Below, piece by piece: positions 43,626 to 52,606 of a stretch of 64,000 nucleotides of DNA. Below the pieces are notes generated by a model. It made no database searches. It saw nothing but the letters and a program-made list of their open reading frames with translations, and was not told where the DNA came from. Source of the DNA: Desulfovibrio sp. A2 (GTDB taxonomy: Bacteria > Desulfobacterota > Desulfovibrionia > Desulfovibrionales > Desulfovibrionaceae); NCBI RefSeq assembly GCF_000226255.1, contig NZ_AGFG01000061.1, forward strand, positions 1 through 64,000. The letters are read 5' to 3'. The stretch's first letter is position 1. Each line of letters begins with the position of its first letter. The position numbers and the translations under genes are program-made.

Positions 43626-44822
43626 ATGGCGATATTCCGGGGAAGGATGCAGTGGGTTTCGGGCTTCGCGTCGCTGTTTGCGGTTGCCCTTGCGGCAGTG
43701 CTGCTGATGCTGGCGTTGTCCGGATGCGGCCGCAAGGTCGTGGCCCCGGCCCCCGTCGTAGAGGCCAGAAAGGAACAGTGCCCCCAGCCTGTCGCTTCCG
43801 TGGAGCGGCGGATGTGCCAGCGCGAGCGGCTGTGGAACGTGGGCTACGCCCTGCGTGAATCCAACGCGCCGCTGTGCGCGGGTCGCACCGTGCTGGACGA
43901 CGGCGTGATGGTGGTGAGCACCGACACGCTGGACGACATGCTGTCTTCGGTGCGCTGGGGCGACCTGGGGGCCTTCGTGGAAATGCGCCGTTGGCGCGAG
44001 GCCTACGCGCGCGAGTACGGTCTGGACGCGCGCCATCGGGTCATCAGCGTGCTGCGCGGCAGTGGCGGCGAGGAGGCGGGCATCCGCCCCGGCGACGTGC
44101 TGGTCGCCGTCAACGGCCAGCCCCTGCCCACGGGCAAGCTGGCGGCGCGCACCCTGCGCTGGCAGGTTACCAAGGCCCTGGGCGCGGGCGACACCGTGAC
44201 CTACACCGTGGAGCGGGACGACCTGCGCATGGACGTGCCGGTGCGCTTTCATCGCGTGTGCGACACCGTCATGGACGTGGAGGTGCGCGACAGCGTGGAC
44301 GCCTTCACCACGGGCCAGTCCATTCACGTGACCATCGGGTTTCTGGAACACTTTTCCGACGACGCGGACTTGGCCGCCGTGCTGAGCCGCGAGATGGCCC
44401 GGCACATCCGCCAGCCCAAGGGCGGCGGGGCCACGTCCGCCGCACCGGGCGTGCACGGGTATTACGGCATGCCCCCGGCGGGCGAACTGGCCCGGCCGGA
44501 AGTATCGGGCACGGCCATGCTGCCGCGCGAATACGACATCGACCGGCTGGCCCTGTTTTGCATGGCCCGCGCGGGCTACGACCACCGCAGGGCCGGGGCC
44601 GCGTTCGAGGCGCTGGCGGCGCTGCCGCCGTCGCGCCGGGCCGTGTTGCAGGGCGAGGCGCGGCCCGCTTCGCAACGTGTCCAGCCCGATGCGGAGGTCG
44701 CGCAGGGCGCGCAGGCCGCGCAGGTCGCGCAGGCCGATGCCCAGTCCCGCGCCGCCCGGCTGGCCCGGGCCGTGGCCGAGATCGACGCCCGGCTGGCGGA
44801 AGGGCAGCCGCTCATTCCATAG
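43626..44822 (+). CDS. PDZ-domain lipoprotein, M48-protease-like without metal site
   Basis: A 398-aa envelope protein. The signal peptide ends in the lipobox LALSGC (about 30). A PDZ domain follows (about 120-215, VISVLRGSGGEEAGIRPGDVLVAVNG). The C-terminal part aligns with peptidase M48 helices (SIHVTIGFLEHFSDDADLAAVLSREMARHI and EYDIDRLALFCMARAGYD), but the zinc motif HExxH reads REMAR, so protease activity is probably lost. A C-terminal coiled Ala/Gln repeat (VAQGAQAAQVAQADAQ) ends it. ATG 43626 has GGAGG only 4 nt upstream, a short spacing; ATG 43605 or 43648 are alternatives. It may be a chaperone-like paralogue of M48 lipoproteins. Confidence 0.82.
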   Translation: MAIFRGRMQWVSGFASLFAVALAAVLLMLALSGCGRKVVAPAPVVEARKEQCPQPVASVERRMCQRERLWNVGYALRESNAPLCAGRTVLDDGVMVVSTDTLDDMLSSVRWGDLGAFVEMRRWREAYAREYGLDARHRVISVLRGSGGEEAGIRPGDVLVAVNGQPLPTGKLAARTLRWQVTKALGAGDTVTYTVERDDLRMDVPVRFHRVCDTVMDVEVRDSVDAFTTGQSIHVTIGFLEHFSDDADLAAVLSREMARHIRQPKGGGATSAAPGVHGYYGMPPAGELARPEVSGTAMLPREYDIDRLALFCMARAGYDHRRAGAAFEALAALPPSRRAVLQGEARPASQRVQPDAEVAQGAQAAQVAQADAQSRAARLARAVAEIDARLAEGQPLIP

Positions 44823-44864
44823 GGTGCGCCGTGAAAAGCGGCGGCCTGCCATGCCGCACGCAAG

Positions 44865-44903
44865 ACGGGGCGGAACCTGCACGGTTTCCGCCCCGTTTCA
44901 TTG
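44865..44903 (+). terminator. Terminator after the PDZ lipoprotein gene
   Basis: Stem ACGGGGCGGAA / TTCCGCCCCGT (44865-44875 with 44886-44896), a 10-nt loop, followed by TTCATTG. It lies between two convergent genes and may serve both. Confidence 0.6.
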
Positions 44904-44931
44904 TCGTGCCGCGCGGTGCGGCGCGGTGGCG

Positions 44932-46566
44932 CTAGCCCTTCAGGATGGCCCTGGCGAACTCGTCCTGCACGTCGGTGATGAACGGGATGCCGGTCTCGCG
45001 CTCGGTCTCGCGGTTGCCCGAGGCGATGTCCTCGCGGCGGATCTGGTCCAGCGAGAAGCGGCGCGCGCCCGCCATCAGTTGCTGCACGCCCGCGCCCAGC
45101 TTGTCCAGCAGGGTCCACATGGCGATGGCCCCGTAGGGCAGGTCCTTCATGGCCTCGCGCCCGATCCTGGCCTGCACGTCGTGGTACCCGGCGAAGATTT
45201 CTTCGGCCGTGCTGCCGTGCTCGGTCACCGTCTTGGGCAGCGTGTCCCAGTTGCCGCTGACGCGGGCGCGGTTTTCCGGCTTCAGCACGCCCTCGATGTT
45301 GGACCCGAGGAAGCCGGGAATCATCATGGCCCGGCCCATGCAAATCATCTTGGCGTAGGGCGCGCCAAGGGCCAGCGCCTTGAATATCTGGCTGGGCTTG
45401 GCGAAGCCGCCCGCGAAGGACATGTCCACCACCTTGCGGCCGCTGGCGGCCAGCAGGGCCGCGTATTCCGCGGCCTTGGCGTGCAGCAGGATGGACGGCA
45501 CGCCCCAGGTTTCCATCATGTCCCACGGGCTCATGCCGGTGCCGCCGCCCGCGCCGTCGATGGTCAGCAGGTCGAGCTCGCACTCGGAGGCCAGGCGGAT
45601 GGACATGGCCAGCGCCTCCATGCCGTAGGCGCCGGTCTTCAGCGAGATGCGGCCAAAGCCCAGCGAGCGCAGGTAGGCCACCTGGGTCATGAAGTTCTCG
45701 CGCACCTGCTCGTAGCCGGAAAGGTCGGTGTAGCCCAGGCGGCTGTGCCGGGCGAAGCCCTTCACCGCGCCGCTGCGGTAGCCTTCCTGCACTTCGGGCC
45801 GGGTGGGGTCGGGGTCCACCAGGTAGCCGCGCTGCTTCAGGAACTGGGCGTACTCCAGGCTCTTCACCTCGATTTCGCCGCCGATGTCCTTGGCGCCCTG
45901 GCCCCACTTCAGCTCGATGATCACCTTGTTGCCGTACTTGCCCGCCACGTATTCGGCCACGCCGTTGCGGGTGTCCTCCACGTTCAGCTGCACGATGATG
46001 GCGCCGTGCCCGTCGTAGTAGCGCAGGTAGTTGTCGATGCGGCGTTCCAGTTCGGGGGCCTTGGTGATGCGCCCGTTCTGCAGCTCGGCCTCGCGGTCGA
46101 TGCCCACCACGTTTTCGCCCACCACGATGGGCACGCCACAGATGGCGCAGCCGGTGGCGAAGGCGTCCCAGTACTTGGCGGCCACGAAGGTGGAGCCCAG
46201 CGCGCCGGTCATCAGGGGGTAGCGGCAGATGGTCTTGTGCTGCGCGCCGAAGGAGGCGGCTAGGGACACGTCGGTGAACAGGGCGTCGCCGGTGGCGGCC
46301 TTTTCGCCCGCGCCGCAGGCCCCGTAGTTGTAGCCCTGGATGCGCAGCGAATTGTACGATACGCCCACATGGGTGGTGTTGCCGCTGCCCGCGGTGACAA
46401 TGCCGAAGTCGCGCGGGTACAGGGTTTCCCGCCCCTTCATGCACGACAGCCAGGTTTCGCACTTGCCCATGCAGTCCGCGCGGCACAGGGTGCACAGGCC
46501 CGATTCGGCCGTGTTGCCGCGGTTGGTGGTGCCGAGGACGTCATTGCTCTTGAGCCACTGGGACAT
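44932..46566 (-). CDS. gltB: Glutamate synthase, FMN / iron-sulfur large-domain subunit
   Basis: A 544-aa archaeal-type glutamate synthase synthase-domain protein that makes glutamate from 2-oxoglutarate and ammonia delivered by other subunits. The N-terminus has a Cys-rich segment (LCTLCRADCMGKCETWLSCMKG, about 24-45) expected to bind a [4Fe-4S] cluster. The TIM-barrel FMN domain shows ELKWGQGAKDIGGEI, LLTIDGAGGGTGMSPWDM, DMSFAGGFAKPSQIFKALALGA and KMICMGRAMMIP. ATG 46566 follows CCCGGAGGAAGGAAGC. A glutaminase-domain partner is not in the window. The AT-rich operator pair at 46939-46990 lies far upstream and may control it or yjbQ. Confidence 0.94.
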   Translation of the reverse strand: MSQWLKSNDVLGTTNRGNTAESGLCTLCRADCMGKCETWLSCMKGRETLYPRDFGIVTAGSGNTTHVGVSYNSLRIQGYNYGACGAGEKAATGDALFTDVSLAASFGAQHKTICRYPLMTGALGSTFVAAKYWDAFATGCAICGVPIVVGENVVGIDREAELQNGRITKAPELERRIDNYLRYYDGHGAIIVQLNVEDTRNGVAEYVAGKYGNKVIIELKWGQGAKDIGGEIEVKSLEYAQFLKQRGYLVDPDPTRPEVQEGYRSGAVKGFARHSRLGYTDLSGYEQVRENFMTQVAYLRSLGFGRISLKTGAYGMEALAMSIRLASECELDLLTIDGAGGGTGMSPWDMMETWGVPSILLHAKAAEYAALLAASGRKVVDMSFAGGFAKPSQIFKALALGAPYAKMICMGRAMMIPGFLGSNIEGVLKPENRARVSGNWDTLPKTVTEHGSTAEEIFAGYHDVQARIGREAMKDLPYGAIAMWTLLDKLGAGVQQLMAGARRFSLDQIRREDIASGNRETERETGIPFITDVQDEFARAILKG

Positions 46567-46938
46567 GCTTCCTTCCTCCGGGATGGTCCGTGATTGTCCA
46601 GGTGATGGAAAACGGGCCATACCGCCCGGAACCGGGCAAGGCAACGCGGGCGTGCACGGGCGGGGCTTCGCTGCGTAGGGGGTGTTTCGCGGGCATGCAT
46701 GGCGTTGCGGGCATGGAGCGCGCGGGTACGCATGCACCGCGCATGCGGCGGCGCGGCGGGGGCGGGCTGGTGGCGCCGTAGTGGCGTGTACGGGCATGGT
46801 GTGGCGGCCGATTTTGCGCGCACGCCCGTTTCTCCGGTGCGGAAGGCAGTGATGATGGGGTGGCGTCGCAGTGGTGCGCACACCCGTATTCCCAAGAGCA
46901 ACCACGGGAGTGCGTGATTTTTACAATTTCGGCGTGAT

Positions 46939-46990
46939 ACATTTTTGTAGCAAAAAATGCCATAGAATGACATTTTTGTTGCAAAAAATT
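46939..46990. promoter_or_regulatory. Pair of TTTTTGTWGCAAAAA operators
   Basis: Perfect 6-3-6 inverted repeats TTTTTG-TAG-CAAAAA (46943-46957) and TTTTTG-TTG-CAAAAA (46974-46988), spaced 31 bp, each within a ~21-bp nearly identical unit. They lie in the region between gltB (minus, start 46566) and yjbQ (plus, start 47124), nearer yjbQ. The regulator is unknown; the AT-rich sites stand out in this genome. Confidence 0.7.
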
Positions 46991-47051
46991 GACATGACGC
47001 ACAGCCGATCAGCCGTATGGCGGGTCCGCGGGCATATTGCCTGAGGCTGGA

Positions 47052-47072
47052 GAGCGTATCTTTGATATGCTC
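47052..47072 (+). promoter_or_regulatory. Inverted repeat upstream of yjbQ
   Basis: GAGCGTATC-TTT-GATATGCTC, 9-bp arms with one mismatch and a TTT centre, 52 bp before the yjbQ ATG. It could be an operator or a leader hairpin. Confidence 0.4.
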
Positions 47073-47123
47073 AAAATGTAGAAAACTGCAAAACAGAAGA
47101 CGGATCACGCCCAGGGAGGCTTC

Positions 47124-47540
47124 ATGAAATCGTGGCGCAAGGAATTGTGGTTCAACGTGCCCACGCGGCGGGCGTTCATCAACATCACCCCGCAGGTGGA
47201 CGAGGCGCTGGCGCAAAGCACCATCCGCGAGGGGCTGTGCCTGGTCAACGCCATGCACATCACGGCCAGCGTGTTCATCAACGACGACGAGAGCGGACTG
47301 CACCACGACTACGAGCAGTGGCTGGAGCGGCTGGCCCCGCACGAACCGGTGCGCCAGTACCGCCACAACGTGGGCGAAGACAACGCCGACGCGCACATGA
47401 AGCGTCAGATCATGGGCCGCGAGGTGGTGGTGGCCGTGACCGAGGGCGCGCTGGACCTGGGGCCGTGGGAACAGGTGTTCTACGGCGAGTTCGACGGCGG
47501 CCGCCGCAAGCGGGTGCTGGTGAAGATCATCGGGGAATGA
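47124..47540 (+). CDS. YjbQ-family (UPF0047) protein
   Basis: A 138-aa protein of the YjbQ/UPF0047 family, some members of which have low thiamine-phosphate synthase activity in vitro. Conserved signatures: [66 protein letters not shown] and [14 protein letters not shown]; the H..H.R cluster of the family is present. ATG 47124 follows CAGGGAGGCTTC. Monocistronic. Physiological role unknown. Confidence 0.94.
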   Translation: MKSWRKELWFNVPTRRAFINITPQVDEALAQSTIREGLCLVNAMHITASVFINDDESGLHHDYEQWLERLAPHEPVRQYRHNVGEDNADAHMKRQIMGREVVVAVTEGALDLGPWEQVFYGEFDGGRRKRVLVKIIGE

Positions 47541-47618
47541 CGCGGACGCGCCGGTGAACCGGCAAGCCGGTGCCGCCGTGGGCAGGGGGGGCTGCGTCGG
47601 GGCCGAATCAGGGCCGGC

Positions 47619-48590
47619 TCATGGAAGTGTCAGCCAGTAGTACCCCACCCCCACCAGCGTGATGGACGCGGCGCGCAGGGCCTGGTTGACCACGATGAGT
47701 TCCGCCGCCAGTCCGGGCGTGAAGTATCCGGCATAGGACGGAAACTGGTGGCGAAAGGCGCGCATGGGCGTGGACAGCACATTGCCCGCCAGCAGGGCCA
47801 GCACGATCTCGCGCTCGGTCAGGCCGCCGCCGCCCATCACGGCCCCGGCGGCGGACACCGCCGCGCCGAATTCCGCCGCCAGGTGCAGCAGCACGATGCC
47901 CAGCGCCTCCGGCCGCAGGAAGGACAGCGCGCCCATGTGCCGGGCCATCCATGCCTCTGCCAGGGCGAACCAGCCCGCCTGCTGCATGAAGTACATGGCC
48001 GCGTAGGTGGGCACGGTGAAAAAGACCACCTTGGGCATGCGCTTGCGAAAGCGTTGCCACGCAGTGCGCAGCCCGGCCCGCCAGCCCTTCGCTTCATACC
48101 CGTCCAGGCGGCAGGTGACGCAGCCTTCGGGCAGGGGGGGCAGCAGCACCCGCCCGCAGGCCACGGTAAGCGTGGTGCGCAGGAAGGCGGCCAGCAGGGT
48201 GAGGCCCACGTAGACCACGGCGGGAAAGCCCAGCACCGGCCAGGTGATGAAGAACAGCGTGGGCAGGTGCACGAAGTAGCTGGGCAGGCTGTTGAACAGG
48301 TTGGCGAAGCGCAGTTCGCGCTTCGTCAGTTCGCCCTTTTCGTAGCTTTCGGCCAGCAGCGAGTTGGACGCCACGGACGAGAAGAACGCCAGCGAGAACG
48401 AGGCCCCGGCCACGTCGCGCAGGTGGCCCAGCCGCACCAGCGGCGCGGCCAGGCGCGCCACGCCCCGCGTCCAGTTCAGCGCCTCGATGCAGTTGGCCAC
48501 GAACAGCCCGGCGGACATGGACAGCACGAGGCGCAGCAGGGGGCGGCCAAGGCCGTCCCAGAGGTGCCATGCGGTCTGGGCGTCGGTCAT
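47619..48590 (-). CDS. Gate-domain membrane protein, paralogue of 10147-11424
   Basis: A 323-aa polytopic inner-membrane protein with about eight helices, including the gate block SLAFFSSVASNSLLAES (about 70) and the C-terminal MRAFRHQFPSYAGYFTPGL (about 285). It has a short cytoplasmic loop with CRLDGYEAKGWRAG instead of the long Gly/Arg loop of its paralogue. ATG 48590 has GGAGTTCCGC upstream, a good site. Substrate unknown; its similarity to nucleoside-recognition proteins is at the fold level only. Confidence 0.88.
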   Translation of the reverse strand: MTDAQTAWHLWDGLGRPLLRLVLSMSAGLFVANCIEALNWTRGVARLAAPLVRLGHLRDVAGASFSLAFFSSVASNSLLAESYEKGELTKRELRFANLFNSLPSYFVHLPTLFFITWPVLGFPAVVYVGLTLLAAFLRTTLTVACGRVLLPPLPEGCVTCRLDGYEAKGWRAGLRTAWQRFRKRMPKVVFFTVPTYAAMYFMQQAGWFALAEAWMARHMGALSFLRPEALGIVLLHLAAEFGAAVSAAGAVMGGGGLTEREIVLALLAGNVLSTPMRAFRHQFPSYAGYFTPGLAAELIVVNQALRAASITLVGVGYYWLTLP

Positions 48591-48867
48591 GCGGAACTCC
48601 GTGCGGCGGAATGGGCGTGGGGCGGATCGCGGAGCCGGGGCGCTGCGGTGCGCCCGCACGTCGAGGATTCAGGTAGTGGCCGGGGGGAGTTGCGTCAAGC
48701 GGCCAGGGCGGCGGAAGGCGGCCGGGCGAAAATCCGGTGCGGGGAATGCGGGGCTGATGCTGCCACGCCGGAAGCGGAATCTGGCCGGAAGCGGGCAACT
48801 GCGGGGCACGCGCGGCCGCGCCGGGCAAATGGCGCCGGCCGGAGTCGGCCCGCTCGACCGCCCGGCA

Positions 48868-49521
48868 TCACACCAGGCAGGCCACGCTGTCGAGGTAGGT
48901 GGACAGTTCCAACTGCGTTTCGGTGCTGAGGTCGTTGAACTTCAGGCCCAATTGCACCCGCCCCCCGTCCATGGAGATGCTTTTCACCAGGCAGGACAGG
49001 GCGGTCTGGTTCAGCCCCTCGCCGCCGAAGAAGCCGCACTGCAACACCAGCATGTCGTCCACGGCGGTTTCGCGGAAGGGGTCGTCGCGCTGCAATTCCA
49101 CCGCCACCTTGCAGCCGCCCTCGCTGAGGTCGAGCAGGATGCACTTGTACACGCCGTGGCGGCCATGCAGGGCGGCGGGCAACAGGCAGTTCACCCGGCG
49201 GTGCTGGCGCAGGTCCACCTGTTCCATGGCGTCGGGATATTCCACGAACAGCAGGAACCCCGGCTTCACGATGTGGTTCAGCACCTGGCTCTTGAAGCCG
49301 AAGATGGTGCCCCCCGATATGTAGCGCAGGGTCACCATCTCGCCGTTCAGCAGCCGGGCGCGGATGCCGGGCACCAGCGGCATTTTCAGGATCAGGTACT
49401 CGAAGTGCTGCAACCCCACCACTTCGCTGGACAGGTTTTCCTTGGTGCCCGCGATGTTCAGCAGCATGCGCGTGCCCAGGGGCAGATCCAGGGCCTGTGC
49501 GGTGCATGTTTTCGACACCAT
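48868..49521 (-). CDS. PilZ-domain c-di-GMP receptor (YcgR-like)
   Basis: A 217-aa protein with a YcgR-type N-terminal domain (about 10-95) and a C-terminal PilZ domain with both c-di-GMP motifs: RQHRRVNC (RxxxR, about 105) and DLSEGGCKV (DxSxxG, about 130). YcgR-like proteins slow flagellar rotation; this window also encodes a cyclase and two phosphodiesterases. ATG 49521 has GGAGCGAAC upstream; an in-frame start at 49566 lacks a site. Confidence 0.9.
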   Translation of the reverse strand: MVSKTCTAQALDLPLGTRMLLNIAGTKENLSSEVVGLQHFEYLILKMPLVPGIRARLLNGEMVTLRYISGGTIFGFKSQVLNHIVKPGFLLFVEYPDAMEQVDLRQHRRVNCLLPAALHGRHGVYKCILLDLSEGGCKVAVELQRDDPFRETAVDDMLVLQCGFFGGEGLNQTALSCLVKSISMDGGRVQLGLKFNDLSTETQLELSTYLDSVACLV

Positions 49522-49590
49522 TGTTCGCTCCGTGGGGCGTCCGGCGGTTGCGGTATGGGGTGGCATGCGCGTTTCTATCCGGAATTCCGG

Positions 49591-49629
49591 GAAAAAAGAA
49601 TGGGGAATAACCCTACCGGGGTATCCCCC
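49591..49629 (-). terminator. Terminator after rnhA
   Basis: On the minus strand, an imperfect stem of GGGGATACCCC with GGGTTATTCCCC (49602-49628) around GGTA is followed by TTCTTTTTTC. It separates rnhA from the PilZ gene. Confidence 0.6.
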
Positions 49630-49650
49630 TTGGTTGCGGAGCGCGAGGCG

Positions 49651-50121
49651 TCATTCCGTGTAGCCGGTGTCCGGGGGCAGACCGCGCCGGGAGGCCTGGG
49701 TGCGGGCCAGCACGTCGCAGCGCTCGTTCTCCGGGTGCCCGGAATGGCCGCGCACCCAGTGAAAACGCACCTTGTGCGTTTCCAGCAGGGGCAACAGCCG
49801 TTCCCACAGGTCGCGGTTCTTCACCGGCTTCTTGTCGCTGGTCTTCCAGCCGTTTCTGCGCCAACCCGCCAGCCATTTCTTTTCCACGGCGTTGCACACG
49901 TATTGAGAGTCGGTATGCATGTCGACGCTGCACGGCTCCTTCAGCGTCAGAAGCGCCTCTATCACGGCCAGGATTTCCATGCGGTTGTTGGTGGTGGGGG
50001 CGAAGCCGCCCGAAAGCTCGCGCTCCGCGCCGTTGCAGCGCAGCACGGCGGCCCAGCCGCCGGGGCCGGGGTTGCCGAGGCACGAGCCATCGGTGAAAGC
50101 CTGAACGTTCTTCATGGTCAT
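49651..50121 (-). CDS. rnhA: Ribonuclease HI
   Basis: A 156-aa RNase HI that cuts RNA in RNA:DNA hybrids. Catalytic acids are visible: [15 protein letters not shown] (Asp at 10), [13 protein letters not shown] (Glu), MHTDSQYV (Asp) and [15 protein letters not shown] (His and Asp). The C-terminus is the normal length. Start ATG 50121 or 50115; neither has a strong Shine-Dalgarno. Monocistronic with its own terminator. Confidence 0.95.
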   Translation of the reverse strand: MTMKNVQAFTDGSCLGNPGPGGWAAVLRCNGAERELSGGFAPTTNNRMEILAVIEALLTLKEPCSVDMHTDSQYVCNAVEKKWLAGWRRNGWKTSDKKPVKNRDLWERLLPLLETHKVRFHWVRGHSGHPENERCDVLARTQASRRGLPPDTGYTE

Positions 50122-50266
50122 GCAAAGATCCGGTGATTGAGGTTGCGGGTGATGCGGGGTGCCCATGTTCCGCCCGGCGGGGCCCGCCGGGGACCGGCGA
50201 GGACCGGCGAGGGAACGCGGGCGGACGGGTGGCGGTTGCCGTCGGCGGTCGGCCGCGCGGGGGCGG

Positions 50267-50788
50267 CTACGTTCCCGCCAGTTGGTCCCACAGGTGTTTC
50301 AGGGCGCGCACCAGCCCTTCGGGCCACTGGCCGGTGGCCAGGGCGGGCCGCAGCCAGTCGTTCTCCAGGGTGCGGGCCAGGTCGTCGCCCAGGGCCTTGC
50401 GGACCAGTGGCGGCAGCTCCACCACGGCCTGTCCCCGCGCCGGGCACAGCCCAACGAAAATGGTCTGGGCGTCCAGCTTGGGCAGGGTGGGGGTGTCGCG
50501 CCGGACGTGGATGACCAGCTTCACCCCGTGCACCTCGCGAAAGGCGTCCACCAGCTCGCGCAGGGCCTGTTCCTGCGCGTCGGTCAGCAGCTCCGCCTCG
50601 TCCCACACGGCAGAGGCCCCGCGCACGTCGGCCAGTCGGCGTTCGGTGTTGGCCCAGAAGGCCCACACCGTCACGGCGAATACGGCGATGAGCAGCATGG
50701 TGCGCAGAAAGAACTGCCCCGGCGAGTCGGCATGGATCAGCGGGTCGCGCGGTTCGCCGCGCCCGCGTTTGGGAAAGAAGTGGAACAC
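50267..50788 (-). CDS. TPM-domain membrane-anchored protein
   Basis: A 173-aa protein with an N-terminal membrane helix (about 28-48, [16 protein letters not shown]) and a TPM-type domain ([59 protein letters not shown]). TPM domains occur in thylakoid and bacterial membrane-associated proteins with phosphatase-like or chaperone roles. GTG 50788 has GGGAGG upstream. It lies 12 nt after the AOR gene and is probably co-transcribed with it, which may hint at a role in AOR maturation, but that is inference. Confidence 0.78.
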   Translation of the reverse strand: MFHFFPKRGRGEPRDPLIHADSPGQFFLRTMLLIAVFAVTVWAFWANTERRLADVRGASAVWDEAELLTDAQEQALRELVDAFREVHGVKLVIHVRRDTPTLPKLDAQTIFVGLCPARGQAVVELPPLVRKALGDDLARTLENDWLRPALATGQWPEGLVRALKHLWDQLAGT

Positions 50789-50800
50789 CGCTGGGCCTCC

Positions 50801-52606
50801 CTACCCGGCCGTGGGGCCAGGGGCGTCCGCCATGCGGCGGATGGCGTCCACGTAGGCAAGGCGCAGCGCGTCCATGTAGGCGGTATCTATGGGGCCCTTC
50901 CAGGTGGTGATTTCGGTGAAGCGCTTCGGAATGGTCACTTCCTCGGGCCGATAGCCGGTTTGCAGCTTCAACCGCCAACGCGCGGCCTGCACGGCGCGGG
51001 CGGCCTGGGGCAGGTTGTCCGCCTCGGCCACAAGGCCGATGGCGGCCAGGGCCTCTTGCATGCGCTGCTGCGAATAGGCCTTGCGCGAGAACAGGCAGGC
51101 CACCATGCAGTTGATGGCGATGCGCTTCTGTTCGTCGTCGACCAGGAAGGCCACGGCCTTGTCCACGTCGGCCGCGATTTCTTCGGGCGCGCGGAAGCTG
51201 CCCGGCTCGCGCGGGGGCGCGGACTGGTCGTAGGAATAGCCGCCGCTGTCCAGGTGCGAGTGGCGAAAGCCCAGCGACTGCGCAACGAAGAACACCTCGC
51301 CCGTTGCGTAGCCCGCCATTTCCTGCCCCAGCACGCACGAGAACTCCTGCCCGCCGTAGGCGGCGGTGGCGGCGGGGGTGCCCCGGCCCAGGGTGCGCCA
51401 GAACTCGTTGGTTCCGTTGGCCAGGTGCTGCAGGGCGGTCACGTAGGAGGCCACGTTGCCGAAGGCCAGCGGGGTCAGGGTCTCGGCCTCGGTGACCACG
51501 CCGCGCTCCATGGCTTCCGTGGCCCAGGCCAGGGCCACTCCCGCGCTCATGCAGTCCAGCCCCAGCTTTTCCGTGTCGTCCAGCAGGGCCAGAACGTCCG
51601 AGGCGTTGGTCAGCCCCAGCATGGAACCCTGGGCGAAGATGGGCTCGTAGTCGTAGGACACCTGCTTGTACAGGAACTCGTGATCCCGCGCGAACTGCTG
51701 GCGCAGCAGGCCGATGTGGATGCATCCCACGGGGCAGCCCGCGCAGGCGGTCTGGCGCAGCAGCAGCTGTTCCGCGAACCGCTCGCCGGAAATGCCGTCG
51801 ATGGCCGGGTCGGTGGTGGCCTGCAGGTTGCGCCACGGCAGGGCCTTCAGCTCGTTGAGCACCGAAAGGTTCTCCGCCGTGCCGAGGTCGTGGTACTTCT
51901 GCATCATGTCGGTGCCGGTGACGGCCCCGTAAATGTCGCGGAACAGCTTGGGGTAGTCCTTGCCCTCGGGCAGGGCCGCGCCGCCGTCGCCCAGCACCAC
52001 GATGCCCTTCAGGTTCTTGGCCCCCATCACCGCGCCCGCGCCCAGCCGCCCGAAATGGCGGAAGGAATCCACGTTGGCGCAGGCGAAGGCCACGCCCTTC
52101 TCGCCCGCCGGGCCGATGCGCACCGTGGAGCGGTGCCCCGAACTGTCCTTGCCGAAGCGGCGCAGGTACTTGCCGGTGACGAACACGTCCTGCCCGCGCA
52201 GGTAGTGCACGTCGTGCACCTCCAGCCTGCGCGAGCCCACCACCAGGCAGGACAGGGTGCGCGACGCGCCGGTGATCATCAGCGCGTCGTACCCGGCAAA
52301 GCGCAGGGCCAGGGCCAGGCGGCCGCCGGCGTGGCTTTCGGCCCACTGGCCGTGGTAGGGCGAGCGGAAGCCGCACACCACCTTGCTCATGAGCGGGTAG
52401 TAGCCTGTCAGCGGGCCGATGGCGAAGATCAGCGGCTGGCGCGGGTCCGTGGCGGGGGCGGCGGGGTGGCCGTAGGCGTCGTACAGGGCGGCGGCCAGGC
52501 CGCTGCCGCCAAGATGCAGGGGGCGGCCCTCGAACAGGATGACCCGCGAGGCTCCGGTGGCCAGGTCCACATGGAGGACGCGAGAGGCGGTGGTGCTAGC
52601 GGGCAT
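50801..52606 (-). CDS. aor: Aldehyde:ferredoxin oxidoreductase (tungsten)
   Basis: A 601-aa enzyme that oxidises aldehydes to acids with ferredoxin, using a tungsten-bis-pterin and a [4Fe-4S] cluster. The N-terminal pterin-binding segment holds GGSGLAAALYD and FAIGPLTGYYPLMSKV. Cluster Cys appear as CAGCPVGC (about 288-295) plus a later Cys (CMVACLFS). ATG 52606 has AGAGGAGGCC upstream. Its start overlaps the ferredoxin-like gene by 11 nt, so the electron carrier is made together with it. The physiological aldehyde is unknown. Confidence 0.93.
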   Translation of the reverse strand: MPASTTASRVLHVDLATGASRVILFEGRPLHLGGSGLAAALYDAYGHPAAPATDPRQPLIFAIGPLTGYYPLMSKVVCGFRSPYHGQWAESHAGGRLALALRFAGYDALMITGASRTLSCLVVGSRRLEVHDVHYLRGQDVFVTGKYLRRFGKDSSGHRSTVRIGPAGEKGVAFACANVDSFRHFGRLGAGAVMGAKNLKGIVVLGDGGAALPEGKDYPKLFRDIYGAVTGTDMMQKYHDLGTAENLSVLNELKALPWRNLQATTDPAIDGISGERFAEQLLLRQTACAGCPVGCIHIGLLRQQFARDHEFLYKQVSYDYEPIFAQGSMLGLTNASDVLALLDDTEKLGLDCMSAGVALAWATEAMERGVVTEAETLTPLAFGNVASYVTALQHLANGTNEFWRTLGRGTPAATAAYGGQEFSCVLGQEMAGYATGEVFFVAQSLGFRHSHLDSGGYSYDQSAPPREPGSFRAPEEIAADVDKAVAFLVDDEQKRIAINCMVACLFSRKAYSQQRMQEALAAIGLVAEADNLPQAARAVQAARWRLKLQTGYRPEEVTIPKRFTEITTWKGPIDTAYMDALRLAYVDAIRRMADAPGPTAG

